A stretch of 64,000 bases of DNA from Sphingobacterium spiritivorum ATCC 33861 (GCF_000143765.1 NZ_GL379770.1:744001-808000); one strand, 5' to 3'; positions 44,601 to 54,373 are shown, counted from the first letter of the stretch. Notes: generated from the sequence alone by a model not told the origin. Made by a program: numbers and translations.

Positions 44601-47600
44601 CCCGTGATAATACTTTGATTATCGCCATTTTCAAATCCGGTTACGGTATAGGTCAATCCCGGATCGGCCGAACCGTATACTTTAGACTTGGCATCAGCCA
44701 CGATGTTTAGGGTCGCTTTGGTGATATTGAAATCGGCTCCGGTGTAGGTGATGTCGTAGTTCGCTGTTGTTGCCAACGTACCTTGCTCGATGTTGTAGAT
44801 TCCTACAGCTTCGCCTGCAACTCGGGTTAACGCTCCTGTGATAACAGACTGATCATCGCCATTAGCTAATCCTGTTACGGTATACGTCAAGGCAGGATCG
44901 GCTGTACCGTATACTTTGGTTTTGGCATCTGCTCTAATAATCAAGGTCGCTTTGGTAATGTCGAAATCCGCTCCTGTATAAATGATGTCGTAGTTCGCTG
45001 TCGTCGCCAATGTACCTTGTTCGATGTTGTAGGTTCCTACCGCTTCGCCAGCAGCTCTGCTCAGTGTTCCTGTCAGTACTGTCTGGTCATCGTTGTTTAC
45101 AAAACCGGTAGCGGTATAGGTCAATGCCTGATCGGCCGAGCCGTATACTTTGGATTTGGCATCCGCTACAATGTTTAGCGTCGCCTTAGTGATGGTGAAA
45201 TCCGCTGCGGTGTAGACGATGTCGTAGTTTGCTGTCGTCGCCAACGTACCCTGCTCAATTGCATAGGTACCGATGTTTTCTCCGGCGACTCTTGTTAAAG
45301 CTCCTGTGATAACAGACTGATCATCGCCATTAGCTAATCCTGTTACGGTATAGGTCAAGGCAGGATCTGCCGAACCGTATACTTTGGTTTTCGCATCTGC
45401 TCTAATAATTAAAGTTGCTTTGGTAATGTCGAAATCCGCTGCGGTGTAAACGATGTCGTAGTTTGCCGTTGTTGCCAAAGATCCTTGATTGATAGCATAG
45501 GTACCGATGTTTTCGCCTGCTACTCTGGTTAAAGCACCTGTGATAATGCTCTGATCATCACCATTAGCTAATCCGGTAACGGTATAGGTCAAGGCAGGAT
45601 CTGCCGAACCGTATACTTTGGACTTGGCATCAGCCACGATGTTCAGTGTCGCTTTAGTAATATTAAAATCCGCTCCGGTGTAGGTGATGTCGTAGTTTGC
45701 CGTAGTTGACAAAGTTCCTTGATTGATCGCATACGTACCGATGGCTTCGCCTGCTGTTCTGATGAGTGTTCCCGTGATAATACTTTGATCGTCACCGTTT
45801 TCAAATCCGGTTACGGTATACGTCAAGACAGGATCAGCCGAACCGTATACTTTGGATTTGGCATCTGCTCTAATAATTAAGGTTGCTTTGGTAATGTCGA
45901 AATCCGCTGCGGTGTATACAAGGTCGTAGTTTGCTGTTGTTGCCAACGTACCCTGCTCAATGGCATAAGTACCGATGTTTTCTCCGGCGACTCTTGTTAA
46001 AGCTCCTGTGATAATAGAATTATCGTCTCCGTTTTCAAGTCCGGTTACGGTGTAGGTCAAGGCAGGATCGGCTGAACCGTATACTTTGGATTTTGCATCA
46101 GCTACGATGTTTAAGGTGGCTTTGGTGATATTAAAATCCGCTGCGGTGTAGGTGATGTCGTAGTTAGCCGTTGTTGCCAAAGTTCCCTGTTCAATCGCAT
46201 ACGTACCGATGTTTTCTCCGCTAACTCTTGTTAACGTTCCCGTGATAATACTTTGATCGTCACCGTTTTCAAATCCGGTTACGGTATACGTCAAGACAGG
46301 ATCAGCCGAACCGTATACTTTGGACTTGGCATCTGCTCTAATAATTAAGGTTGCTTTGGTAATGTCGAAATCCGCTCCGGTGTAAACGATGTCGTAGTTA
46401 GCTGTAGCTGTCAACGTTCCTTGTTCAATGCTGTACGTTCCTACCGCTTCTCCTGCAACTCGGGTTAACGCACCTGTGATGATGCTTTGATCGTCTCCGT
46501 TTTCAAATCCGGTAACGGTATAGGTCAATTCCGGATCGGCTGAACCGTATACTTTGGACTTGACATCCGCTACAATGTTCAGGGTTGCTTTGGTAATGGT
46601 TAAATCTGCTCCGGTGTAGGTGATATCGTAGTTCGCCGTTGTTGCCAATGTTCCCTGTTCGATATTGTAAGTTCCTACCGCTTCGCCTGCTGTTCTGGTC
46701 AATGCACCTGTGATAACAGACTGATCATCTCCGTTTGCTAAACCGGTGACGGTATAGGTCAAGGCAGGATCGGCCGAGCCGTATACTTTGGACTTGGCAT
46801 CTGCAACAATGTTTAAGGTCGCTTTAGTAATATTAAAATCCGCTCCGGTGTAGACGATGTCGTAGTTGGCTGTCGTGCCCAGCGTACCTTGCAGGATGGC
46901 ATAAGTACCGATGTTTTCTCCGCTAACTCTTGTTAACGCACCTGTGATAACAGACTGATCATCTCCGTTTTCAAATCCGGTTATGGTATACGTCAAGGCA
47001 GGATCTGCCGAGCCGTATACTTTGGTTTTTGCATTTGCTCTAATAATTAAGGTCGCTTTAGTAATATTAAAATCCGCTCCGGTGTAGACGATGTCGTAGT
47101 TGGCTGTCGTGCCCAGCGTACCTTGCAGGATGGCATAAGTACCGATGTTTTCCCCTGCTACTCTGGTCAGATTACCTGTGATGATGCTTTGGTCATCGCC
47201 ATTAGCTAATCCTGTTACGGTATAGGTAAAGGCAGGGTCTGCCGAACCGTATACTTTGGTTTTGGCATCCGCAACAATATTCAAGGTTGCTTTGGTGATG
47301 GTGAAATCAGCACCGGTATAGGTAATATCGTAGTTGGCTGTTGTTGACAACGTACCTTGCTCAATCGCGTACGTACCGATGTTTTCGCCTGCTACTCTGG
47401 TCAGATTACCTGTGATAACAGACTGATCATCGCCATTTTCAAATCCGGTTACGGTATACGTCAAGACAGGATCTGTCGAACCGTATACTTTGGACTTGGC
47501 ATCCGCTACAATGTTCAGGGTTGCTTTGGTGATATTGAAATCAGCACTTGTGAATGTGATGTCGTAGTTGGCTGTCGTTGCCAATGTACCCTGTCCGATA

Positions 47601-50600
47601 TTGTACGTTCCTACCGCTTCACCTGCAACTCGGATTAAAGCACCTGTTATAATGCTTTGGCCGTCTCCGTTTTCCAACCCGGTTACGGTATAGGTCAGTG
47701 CAGGATCGGCTGAACCGTATACTTTGGATTTTGCTTCGGCAACAATGTTTAGTGTTGCTTTGGTAATGTCGAAATCCGCTGCTGTATAAACAATATCGTA
47801 GTTGTTACTTGCTACTAAGGTTCCCTGTTCGATATTGTAGGTTCCTACAGATTCGCCTGCGATTCTGATGAGTGTTCCCGTGATAATGCTTTGGTCATCA
47901 CCGTTCTCAAATCCGGTAACGGTATAGGTCAAGGCAGGATCAGATGTTCCGTATACTTTGGATTTGGCATCCGCTACAATGTTCAGCGTTGCTTTGGTAA
48001 TAGTGAAATCGGCTCCGGTGTAGGTGATGTCGTAGTTTGCTGTTGTTGCCAAAGATCCTTGATTGATAGCATAGGTACCGATGTTTTCGCCTGCTACTCT
48101 GGTCAATGCTCCCGTGATAACAGACTGATCATCTCCGTTTGCAAATCCGGTCACGGTATAGGTCAGTGCAGGATCGCCTGAACCGTATACTTTGGTTTTG
48201 GCATCGGCTACAATGTTTAGCGTTGCCTTAGTAATGGTTAAATCCGCTGCGGTGTAGGTGATGTCGTAGTTGGCAGTTGTTGCCAATGTTCCCTGTTCAA
48301 TCGCATACGTACCGATGTTTTCGCCTGCTACTCTGGTCAGATTACCTGTGATAATGCTTTGGTCGTCACCGTTTGCAAATCCGGTAACCGTATACGTCAA
48401 TGCTGGATCGGCTGAACCGTATACTTTGGACTTGGCATCGGCAACAATGTTTAGCGTTGCTTTGGTGATGGTAAGATCAGCTCCGGTGTAAACGATGTCG
48501 TAGTTAGCCGTAGTTGACAATGTTCCTTGTTTAATCGCATAGGTACCAATGTTTTCTCCTGCAACTCTGGTCAGATTACCTGTGATGATGCTCTGGTCGT
48601 CACCGTTTTCAAATCCGGTTACCGTATACGTCAAGGCAGGATCGGATGAACCGTATACTTTGGACTTGGCATCGGCAACAATGTTTAGCGTTGCTTTGGT
48701 GATGGTAAGATCAGCTCCGGTGTAAACGATGTCGTAGTTAGCCGTAGTTGACAATGTTCCTTGTTTAATCGCATAGGTACCAATGTTTTCTCCTGCAACT
48801 CTGGTTAAAGCTCCCGTGATGATGATTTGGTCGTCACCGTTTTCAAGTCCGGTTACGGTATACGTCAAGGCAGGATCGGCCGTACCGTATACTTTGGACT
48901 TGGCATCTGCTCTAATAATTAAGGTTGCTTTGGTAATGTCGAAATCCGCTGCGGTGTAAACGATGTAGTAGTTTGCTGTTGTTGCCAAAGATCCTTGATT
49001 GATAGCATAGGTGCCGATGTTTTCGCCTGCTGCCCTGGTTAAAGCACCTGTGATAATGCTCTGATCATCACCATTAGCTAATCCGGTAACAGTATAGGTC
49101 AATGCCGGATCTACGGAACCGTATACTTTAGACTTGGCATCGGCTACAATGTTCAGGGTTGCTTTGGTGATGGTGAAATCCGCTCCGGTGTAGGTAATGG
49201 AATAGTTTTCAGCGTCTAATGTACCTTGAGATATAGTATAGATACCTACTGCTTCGCCTGCTGCTCTGCTCAGTGTTCCTGTCAGTACTGTCTGGTCATC
49301 GTTGTTTACTAAACCTGTAGTAGCATAGGTCAATACTGGGTCTATGGTACCGTATTCTTTTGATAGGGCATTGGCGGTTACTGTCAATGCGGCTTTGTTT
49401 ATGGTTAATTTAAAAATAACATTCGTTGCAGGATTGTAGGTTTCATTGCCTGCCTGTTTTGCGAAAATATTGACTTGTCCTGCCTTTTTAATTTTGATTT
49501 TCCATTTGTTGCCGTCGGCACTGTCTTGAAAGGCTTCGGCTATGTTGTTATCCGCAGATGTATAGCTTACTTCCAGATTGGAGCTTGCTGTAGCCATTGG
49601 TACAAAAGGAGCATCGCCGTAGGTTTTGACCATGTCGGTCGCTGTAATGGTTTGTGATAGTCCGCAGCTTTGTCCGCTTGGGCTGTCACCGGTAATGGTC
49701 CAGCCTTTGGTACCCGTCAGTACTGTTCTTGCTGCTACGGCATTGGTACCGTATTGTTTGCCCATAACTCCCAATGTACGCCCTGATGGTGTATTTGGAT
49801 TATTTGCCCATCCGTTAAGGGTAAACGAATAGTTCTGGCAATCCATGCGTGAGTAAGACAACATATGGGTCATGTTGACAGCAGGATTAAGCTGCCAGCC
49901 ACCTATGTTTTGGTTGAATAATGACGCACCGTAAAACATATATGCCATATTGGTTACCTTTGACGTATTCCAGTTGCCAATGTCTTTATTAAATGCCTGA
50001 TTAGCTCGAAACATATATGCCATATCGGTTACGTTTGACGTATTCCAGTTGCCAATGTCTTTATTAAATGCACGACTATCTGCAAACATATAGGCCATAC
50101 TGGTTACTTTAGCTGTATTCCAGCTGCTGATGTCCTGATTAAATGCCTGGGCATTCCAAAACATTCCCCCCATATAGGTTACGTTTGAGGTATCCCAGTT
50201 ACCTATGTTTTGATTGAAAGCTCCTGTGGAATAAAACATTCCCCACATATTGGTTACATTTGCGGTATTCCAACTGCTAATATCGCCATTAAAAGCCCCG
50301 GTATATTGAAACATATATGACATATTGGTTACCTTTGACGTATTCCAACTGCCAATATTCTGATTGAAAACCGGAGCAGATGAAAACATTTTTGACATAT
50401 TGGTCACGTTTGCCGTGTTCCAGTTGCTGATGTCCTGGTTAAATACAGAAGCATTATCAAACATAGCTTCCATATCGGTCACCTTTTCCGTATTCCAGTT
50501 GCCAATATTCTGATTAAAGGCACGTGCTTCTCTGAACATATACGCCATGGTGGTTACATTTTGTGTGTCCCAATTGCTGATGTCCTGATTGAAACGGGTT

Positions 50601-53281
50601 GCCCTGCCAAAGAGCTGAATCATATTGGTGACATTTGATGTATTCCAGCTTCCTATATTGGCCGGACCGTTGAGTGAGGAACAGTCAGCAAACATGTTTC
50701 TCATATCGGTTACCCTACTCAGGTCCGGTATGTCTGTAGCCGTAATATTGAGGTTAGGACACACTAAGAAGGCACTTTGCATAGTGCGCCATTCGGCGGT
50801 TCCCCATTGGGCAACATCGATAATACGAGGGTCATTATAAATGACAACTGATGCCAGATTCTCTGGTTTTATGTGGAGTGTGATCCTTGGCTTGTTAGCC
50901 GGTATGGTGGTAATCACGTGGCTGCCCGATGTAGTGACGGTGCCACTGTTGTAACTGCCATCGGGTGCTGTCCAGAAGTATTTCACCTTATTATTTGGCG
51001 ATGGCAACGTAGTAATATTGATACTTATATTTGTACCTGTACTTACTTTGGTCATGTCCCATACGGTAATAAAATCTCCGGGAGCATTGGTGATGGTAAA
51101 ATCTGCTCCGGTATAGCTGATGGTATAGTTATGCGCTCCCAGGGTTCCCTGTGTAATGGGATAGGTGCCTGCGGCTTCACCAATGGTTCTTTGCAAAGTG
51201 CCGAAAAATATGGTATTGGGGGTGTCGCCATTTAGCAATCCGTTAGTTGTATAGGTCAGTACGGGGTCTGCTGCGCCGGACTCTTTTGATTTGGCATGGG
51301 CAGTGATGGTTAAGGGTGCTTTTTCTATGGTGAGTGTAAAGAATACATCAGGTGCGGGATTGTAGGTTGCGTCACCCGCTTGCTTTGCTCTGACGTTTAC
51401 CTGTCCGGCTCTTTTTATTTTTAGTTTCCATTTGTTGCCGTCTGCAGTGTCCTGAAAGGGTTCGGCTATGCTGTTGTCTGAGGTTAAATAGCTGACTTCG
51501 AGACCGGAGCTTGCTGTTGCAGTTGGTACAAAGGGTGTGTCACCGTAGGTTTTGACCATATCGGTCACTGTTATGGTTTGAGGCAACAGGGTCATTTCAA
51601 ATGCGCCGATGTCTATTTTTGTTCCCTGAAAACGTGCATTGCCTGCAAGATCTTTGTCTGTACTGAGGTTGCCTCCTATACTGGTATATAGGGTGTTGTC
51701 ACCTTTTTCGATAAGGGGACTGCCTGCTATTAAATTGAAATTGTCATCTGCTGTACCGAGGATGCCGTCTGCTCCATTCGGATTGTTGAAAAGCTGCGCT
51801 ACATTTATGTTGGTAGCATCCAGATTGCCGTCTGCTGTACTGCTAAACCCCTGTACCAAACTGTTTTTTGTAATGAACGTACCGGTAAGTTGCCCGCCCT
51901 GGTTACCCCAAATCACGGAATTGTAAATATTGCAACCTGATGTGCTATGTATACCTCCCGCCCAGCTTGTAGTACCTCCTGTATTGCCATAGACGATGCA
52001 GTTGGCGAGTGTAAAACCGTTTCCAGGACTGTTGTTGTTATGATAGATAGCACCTGATCCGGCTGTAAGTGCATTGTTTTTTACAAAGAGGGTGTTGTAT
52101 ATTTTTGGTCCCGAGTCGCTGTTGAATATGGCTCCTGCACGATTGGCTGTGTTGGCTCTAAAGATGCTGTTGGCAATTTTGGGATGCGATTGGTTGTTGT
52201 ATATTGCACCTCCTGAATTTAAAGCAGTATTAGCGGCAAATGTACAATCGGCAATAACGGGAGAAGACGATTGGAAATTATATATGGCACCTCCGGATAT
52301 ATTTGCTTTGTTGCCCGAAAAGCTGTTTTGGGTGATGCTTACAGAGGATTTAAAGTTGTATATGGCACCCCCATAATCGGATGCCAGACTGCCTGTGAAT
52401 TTGCAATTGTTGATTATTAAGGATGACACGCTGTTGTAAATTCCTGCACCGCTATCCTGTTCAATAGTTAGTCCGTTGACGATGATGGAGCTGGAGGTGT
52501 TGTTGGCATTTCCTCCGGTAATGGTGAAGCCATTAATTTCATCTGTACTGGTGTTTCTTACGCTGATGAGTACATGGTAGGCATCGTTGTTACTGGCTGT
52601 TCCGTCATGATCCAGATCCCCGCTTAATATACTTTTGTTGGTTGACAAGCTCAGGTTTCGCTGGTCAAGACTGGTTTCTGTGCCGGCAAAACCACCGTAA
52701 AGTTTTACATCTTTTACCAGTAGAAAGGCGTTGTTTTGTACATCCGGGGTTCCAAAATTGTTGTCAGCAGGGCTATACATGGGGGTGTAGGTTCCGCCTG
52801 CCACCCAGATTTGTTTGACTTGTTGGTTTGTGGCTACTGCATTGTTGTTTTTCGCAAACAGCAGTGCATCTGCCAGTTCACCCATAGCATTGTTCCAACT
52901 GTCGCCTGTACCGGTTGCTCCTTTTTTGACGTAGAGTATGCCGTTAATATCTGTTGTGTAGCTGTGCGCTGCTTTTGCGGTAATACTGTTGCTGGCTATA
53001 GAGATGCCTGCCGGAACAGCAACTGCTCTGACAGGCATGCTGTTTTTTCCGGCTATACTTTTGCAGGTATTGGCTGAAATATTTGCTAATGACCGTTTTG
53101 TGGCTTTTGACGGATCTGGAAGATCTACCGGCTCTTTATTAGTTTTAAGCGCGGTGTTTTCAATGCTTTTATGCGTAGCATGTTTGTTTCCGCTGATCAA
53201 TGTGTGGGATGCCCCAAAACTATTGACGTTAATCAGAATCAATAGGAGAGGGAGTGTTTTTAATATATTGAAAATATTCAT
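41615..53281 (-). CDS. Giant MBG-repeat/BspA-repeat surface protein with T9SS type B sorting domain
   Basis: About 3888 aa. Order: signal peptide (start ATG 53281; the frame opens nine codons earlier); a right-handed beta-helix region (about residues 120-560) with repeated GGAIYN motifs, as in polymorphic outer-membrane proteins; an MBG module pair (about 565-740); a PKD-like linker; about ten BspA/DUF285 repeats (FNQDISNWNT...VTNM pattern, about 820-1195); a second MBG pair (about 1210-1370); 29 tandem 78-residue MBG_2 repeats (KVYGSADPALTYTVTG core); MBG-like end modules; and a C-terminal gliding-motility/CHU_C type domain (SPNGDGINEYLRIEG ... GTYFYVLEV) that directs T9SS export. Probably a cell-surface adhesin partnered with the PorP/SprF protein. 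Confidence 0.93.
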   Translation of the reverse strand: MNIFNILKTLPLLLILINVNSFGASHTLISGNKHATHKSIENTALKTNKEPVDLPDPSKATKRSLANISANTCKSIAGKNSMPVRAVAVPAGISIASNSITAKAAHSYTTDINGILYVKKGATGTGDSWNNAMGELADALLFAKNNNAVATNQQVKQIWVAGGTYTPMYSPADNNFGTPDVQNNAFLLVKDVKLYGGFAGTETSLDQRNLSLSTNKSILSGDLDHDGTASNNDAYHVLISVRNTSTDEINGFTITGGNANNTSSSIIVNGLTIEQDSGAGIYNSVSSLIINNCKFTGSLASDYGGAIYNFKSSVSITQNSFSGNKANISGGAIYNFQSSSPVIADCTFAANTALNSGGAIYNNQSHPKIANSIFRANTANRAGAIFNSDSGPKIYNTLFVKNNALTAGSGAIYHNNNSPGNGFTLANCIVYGNTGGTTSWAGGIHSTSGCNIYNSVIWGNQGGQLTGTFITKNSLVQGFSSTADGNLDATNINVAQLFNNPNGADGILGTADDNFNLIAGSPLIEKGDNTLYTSIGGNLSTDKDLAGNARFQGTKIDIGAFEMTLLPQTITVTDMVKTYGDTPFVPTATASSGLEVSYLTSDNSIAEPFQDTADGNKWKLKIKRAGQVNVRAKQAGDATYNPAPDVFFTLTIEKAPLTITAHAKSKESGAADPVLTYTTNGLLNGDTPNTIFFGTLQRTIGEAAGTYPITQGTLGAHNYTISYTGADFTITNAPGDFITVWDMTKVSTGTNISINITTLPSPNNKVKYFWTAPDGSYNSGTVTTSGSHVITTIPANKPRITLHIKPENLASVVIYNDPRIIDVAQWGTAEWRTMQSAFLVCPNLNITATDIPDLSRVTDMRNMFADCSSLNGPANIGSWNTSNVTNMIQLFGRATRFNQDISNWDTQNVTTMAYMFREARAFNQNIGNWNTEKVTDMEAMFDNASVFNQDISNWNTANVTNMSKMFSSAPVFNQNIGSWNTSKVTNMSYMFQYTGAFNGDISSWNTANVTNMWGMFYSTGAFNQNIGNWDTSNVTYMGGMFWNAQAFNQDISSWNTAKVTSMAYMFADSRAFNKDIGNWNTSNVTDMAYMFRANQAFNKDIGNWNTSKVTNMAYMFYGASLFNQNIGGWQLNPAVNMTHMLSYSRMDCQNYSFTLNGWANNPNTPSGRTLGVMGKQYGTNAVAARTVLTGTKGWTITGDSPSGQSCGLSQTITATDMVKTYGDAPFVPMATASSNLEVSYTSADNNIAEAFQDSADGNKWKIKIKKAGQVNIFAKQAGNETYNPATNVIFKLTINKAALTVTANALSKEYGTIDPVLTYATTGLVNNDDQTVLTGTLSRAAGEAVGIYTISQGTLDAENYSITYTGADFTITKATLNIVADAKSKVYGSVDPALTYTVTGLANGDDQSIITGALTRAAGENIGTYAINQGSLATTANYYIVYTAADFDITKATLIIRADAKSKVYGTADPALTYTVTGLENGDDQIIITGALTRVAGENIGTYAIKQGTLSTTANYDIVYTGADLTITKATLNIVADAKSKVYGSSDPALTYTVTGFENGDDQSIITGNLTRVAGENIGTYAIKQGTLSTTANYDIVYTGADLTITKATLNIVADAKSKVYGSADPALTYTVTGFANGDDQSIITGNLTRVAGENIGTYAIEQGTLATTANYDITYTAADLTITKATLNIVADAKTKVYGSGDPALTYTVTGFANGDDQSVITGALTRVAGENIGTYAINQGSLATTANYDITYTGADFTITKATLNIVADAKSKVYGTSDPALTYTVTGFENGDDQSIITGTLIRIAGESVGTYNIEQGTLVASNNYDIVYTAADFDITKATLNIVAEAKSKVYGSADPALTYTVTGLENGDGQSIITGALIRVAGEAVGTYNIGQGTLATTANYDITFTSADFNITKATLNIVADAKSKVYGSTDPVLTYTVTGFENGDDQSVITGNLTRVAGENIGTYAIEQGTLSTTANYDITYTGADFTITKATLNIVADAKTKVYGSADPAFTYTVTGLANGDDQSIITGNLTRVAGENIGTYAILQGTLGTTANYDIVYTGADFNITKATLIIRANAKTKVYGSADPALTYTITGFENGDDQSVITGALTRVSGENIGTYAILQGTLGTTANYDIVYTGADFNITKATLNIVADAKSKVYGSADPALTYTVTGLANGDDQSVITGALTRTAGEAVGTYNIEQGTLATTANYDITYTGADLTITKATLNIVADVKSKVYGSADPELTYTVTGFENGDDQSIITGALTRVAGEAVGTYSIEQGTLTATANYDIVYTGADFDITKATLIIRADAKSKVYGSADPVLTYTVTGFENGDDQSIITGTLTRVSGENIGTYAIEQGTLATTANYDITYTAADFNITKATLNIVADAKSKVYGSADPALTYTVTGLENGDDNSIITGALTRVAGENIGTYAIEQGTLATTANYDLVYTAADFDITKATLIIRADAKSKVYGSADPVLTYTVTGFENGDDQSIITGTLIRTAGEAIGTYAINQGTLSTTANYDITYTGADFNITKATLNIVADAKSKVYGSADPALTYTVTGLANGDDQSIITGALTRVAGENIGTYAINQGSLATTANYDIVYTAADFDITKATLIIRADAKTKVYGSADPALTYTVTGLANGDDQSVITGALTRVAGENIGTYAIEQGTLATTANYDIVYTAADFTITKATLNIVADAKSKVYGSADQALTYTATGFVNNDDQTVLTGTLSRAAGEAVGTYNIEQGTLATTANYDIIYTGADFDITKATLIIRADAKTKVYGTADPALTYTVTGLANGDDQSVITGALTRVAGEAVGIYNIEQGTLATTANYDITYTGADFNITKATLNIVADAKSKVYGSADPGLTYTVTGFENGDNQSIITGALSRTAGEAVGTYKIEQGTLATTANYDITYTGADFNITKATLNIVADAKSKVYGTTDPALTYTVTGFENSDNQSIITGALSRTAGEAVGTYKIEQGTLATTANYDITYTAADFNITKATLNIVADAKSKVYGSADPALTYTVTGFANGDDQSILTGALSRTAGEVVGTYNIEQGTLATTANYDITYTAADFNITKATLNIVAEAKTKVYGSVDPALTYTVTGFANNDDQSIITGALTRVAGEAVGTYNIEQGTLATTANYDITYTAADFNITKATLNIVANAKSKVYGSADPALTYTVTGLENGDDQSIITGALIRIAGESVGTYNIEQGTLGTTANYDITYTAADFTITKATLSIVADAKTKVYGSADPALTYTVTGFENGDDQSIITGALTRVAGEAVGTYSIEQGTLTTTANYDITFTGADFNITKATLNIVADAKSKVYGSADPALTYTVTGLANGDDQSIITGALTRVAGEAVGTYNIEQGTLATTANYDITYTAADFTITKATLNIVADAKNKVYGSADPALTYTVTGFANNDDQSIITGNLARVVGEEAGIYPIEQGTLSAGANYHITYTGADFTITGGTLLISANPKSKVYGTADPVLTYTVTGFVNGDDQSIIEGTLSRVAGEQAGNYTIKQGTLSAKGYIIKYTEAPFVISKAKLKIVADDKTKFYGTTDPALTYKVTGLVNGDNPSVVKGSLTRTAGEAVGTYIIRQGTLEAGTNYDINFTQAEFVISKITLYTISLHDATFTYDGSRKSILISGDLPAGVTVTYTGNGQTNAGSYIVTADIDGGSNYNSFSLQATLKINKAKQIITFKEIVPVYRDAGTVKLDISSNSSLPIKIYSDNKLVAEVTGDQEVTVRGVGLALITAEQSGNDNYIAAEPVIRQLRVRNEEGAKLPLRVHKAVSPNGDGINEYLRIEGIDEYPDNQIVIFDANGNLIQKIRGYVNETNCFNGIKASRKVPSGTYFYVLEVKIDDKWQHEKGFFVVRY
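42380..49168 (-). repeat. 29 tandem 234-bp MBG repeats
   Basis: Counted from the protein: 29 consecutive units with the core K(S/T/N)KVYG (last one KFYG), each 78 residues. 29 x 234 = 6786 bp matches the span. Units are highly similar at DNA level. A variant opening TLIIRA(D/N)AK instead of TLNIVADAK occurs in units 2, 10, 13, 15, 17 and 19, nearly always preceded by DFDI. This suggests spread by unequal crossing-over of one- and two-unit blocks. Confidence 0.88.
49690..50830 (-). repeat. BspA/DUF285 repeat tract inside the giant gene
   Basis: About ten units of roughly 33-34 residues with the pattern (N/S)W(N/D)T-x-x-VT-x-M-x-x-MF-x-x-x-x-x-FN-(Q/K/G)-(D/N)-I. Flanked on both sides by very similar MBG modules. 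Confidence 0.85.
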
Positions 53282-53452
53282 AAAGTATATAAATCTCTTT
53301 GGCGGCATCCCAGTTGTAGCGGATCAATTAAAAGGGATGAAACGTATTGAATAATAATTATACCGACACAAATACGGTGACGATTGAAAGATGGTAGATG
53401 CAGAGTAATGATATGACTATGGTTTTTATAAAGTGAGTACCTGTTATTCGTA

Positions 53453-53656
53453 TTAAACCGCATAATGATACTCCGTAAAACTGCTGCCGTCATGTGACTT
53501 TACTGTATTATCAGATATTTCACTTAAAGTGATGGTCATATTAAACTGAATACAATTGTTTTCAGTAAAAAAATCTGCGTTATCAGGAAGAGTGTCCGAT
53601 TCTCCCTTTAGAAAGCTGCAAATAATTATAAGAGTCCAAAAAGGAGATAGCATCAT
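53453..53656 (-). CDS. Possible small protein upstream of the giant gene
   Basis: A 67-codon frame starting MMLSPFWTLIIICSFLKGESD, with a hydrophobic N-terminus that could be a signal or anchor, then a polar part (NNCIQFNMTITLSEIS). It has no recognised family and no ribosome-binding site; it may be chance. It lies 171 bases upstream of the giant gene on the same strand. Confidence 0.25.
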   Translation of the reverse strand: MMLSPFWTLIIICSFLKGESDTLPDNADFFTENNCIQFNMTITLSEISDNTVKSHDGSSFTEYHYAV

Positions 53657-54140
53657 TTTATCATTTCGATAAAACGTAACAATCTGCTTTTAAGCTTCGT
53701 ATGATTACATGAATCAACTATATTTTATTATCAGATGTAGACCTAACAATAAAAGACATATTCGGCGATACTTATATCTTGTCGATGAAGACAATTTACA
53801 TATACCTCAAATAGATTTTTTTTGCAAAAATAATATCGTTGAATATGGTTAAATATTCGAATTAATCATTTAAATGTTCTTTAAGTGCAAAAAATATAAT
53901 AGTCTGCGCATAAAATAGAGTTATACGAGTTTGTATTTGCTACGCTGTTTATTTAATATCATGATAATAATTGAATTAAGGAATTGGTGGAGTATCTGCA
54001 TTGTTAAGCCTAATAAGACTTCAGATCTCATAAATTCACAGATAGGGAAGGTATTATTAGTATGTCATTCATAAGGTGTGGTGCCATAATATCAGAAACT
54101 GAAAATTCTGCCTGAGTTGCAAAACCCAACTGTTATCAGA
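53657..54140. other. AT-rich gene-free stretch
   Basis: No credible gene, repeat or RNA seen. Very AT-rich; short open frames have no protein-like composition. Together with the decayed hydrolase that follows it looks like an old insertion or decay zone. Confidence 0.4.
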
Positions 54141-54300
54141 TATCGGATGACGATCGTGGATTCCTCCCTAAGCACAGCAGGAAATGGTTGAAAGGATGGG
54201 GATCAAGAAAACTATTCATCTGGATGCTGGACATGCTTTATTGGCTTTACATCCTTCAGAAGTTGCCGCTTTAAGATTAGAAGCAGCAGAAACAGTTTAA
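54141..54300 (+). pseudogene. Remnant of an alpha/beta hydrolase C-terminus
   Basis: From the ATG at 54184 the frame reads MVERMGIKKTIHLDAGHALL and on to a TAA at 54298 (38 codons), which matches the C-terminal end of alpha/beta hydrolases, including the catalytic-His segment DAGHALLALHPSEVAALRLEAA. Just upstream a shifted frame gives DDRGFLP, resembling the DDRGIPL...QQEM element that should join it, with a TAA in between. The N-terminal two thirds, including the nucleophile, are missing. It is a frameshifted, truncated gene. Confidence 0.6.
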
Positions 54301-54303
54301 TAT

Positions 54304-54341
54304 GGTAACGTATCGTTGTCAATCGGCAACGGTACGTTATC
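54304..54341. terminator. Intrinsic terminator
   Basis: A 15-bp stem (GGTAACGTATCGTTG / CAACGGTACGTTATC, with G-T pairs) and an 8-base loop lies just after the hydrolase remnant and just beyond the NmrA-like gene stop. Confidence 0.7.
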
Positions 54342-54373
54342 ATTATTGCTTATCAGACAAGCTGCAGGCCATA

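Noticed and set aside
47357..48491. Several plus-strand open frames of 70-96 codons within the repeat array
   Set aside because: They recur with the 234-bp repeat and are antisense shadows of the MBG units, with Cys/Arg-rich composition and no family resemblance.
42380..49168. Regular repeats resembling a CRISPR or satellite array
   Set aside because: The period is 234 bp, there are no short spacers, and the whole array is one open reading frame of MBG domains.
50873..51235. 120-codon plus-strand frame
   Set aside because: Antisense to a well-defined part of the giant gene; composition is not protein-like.
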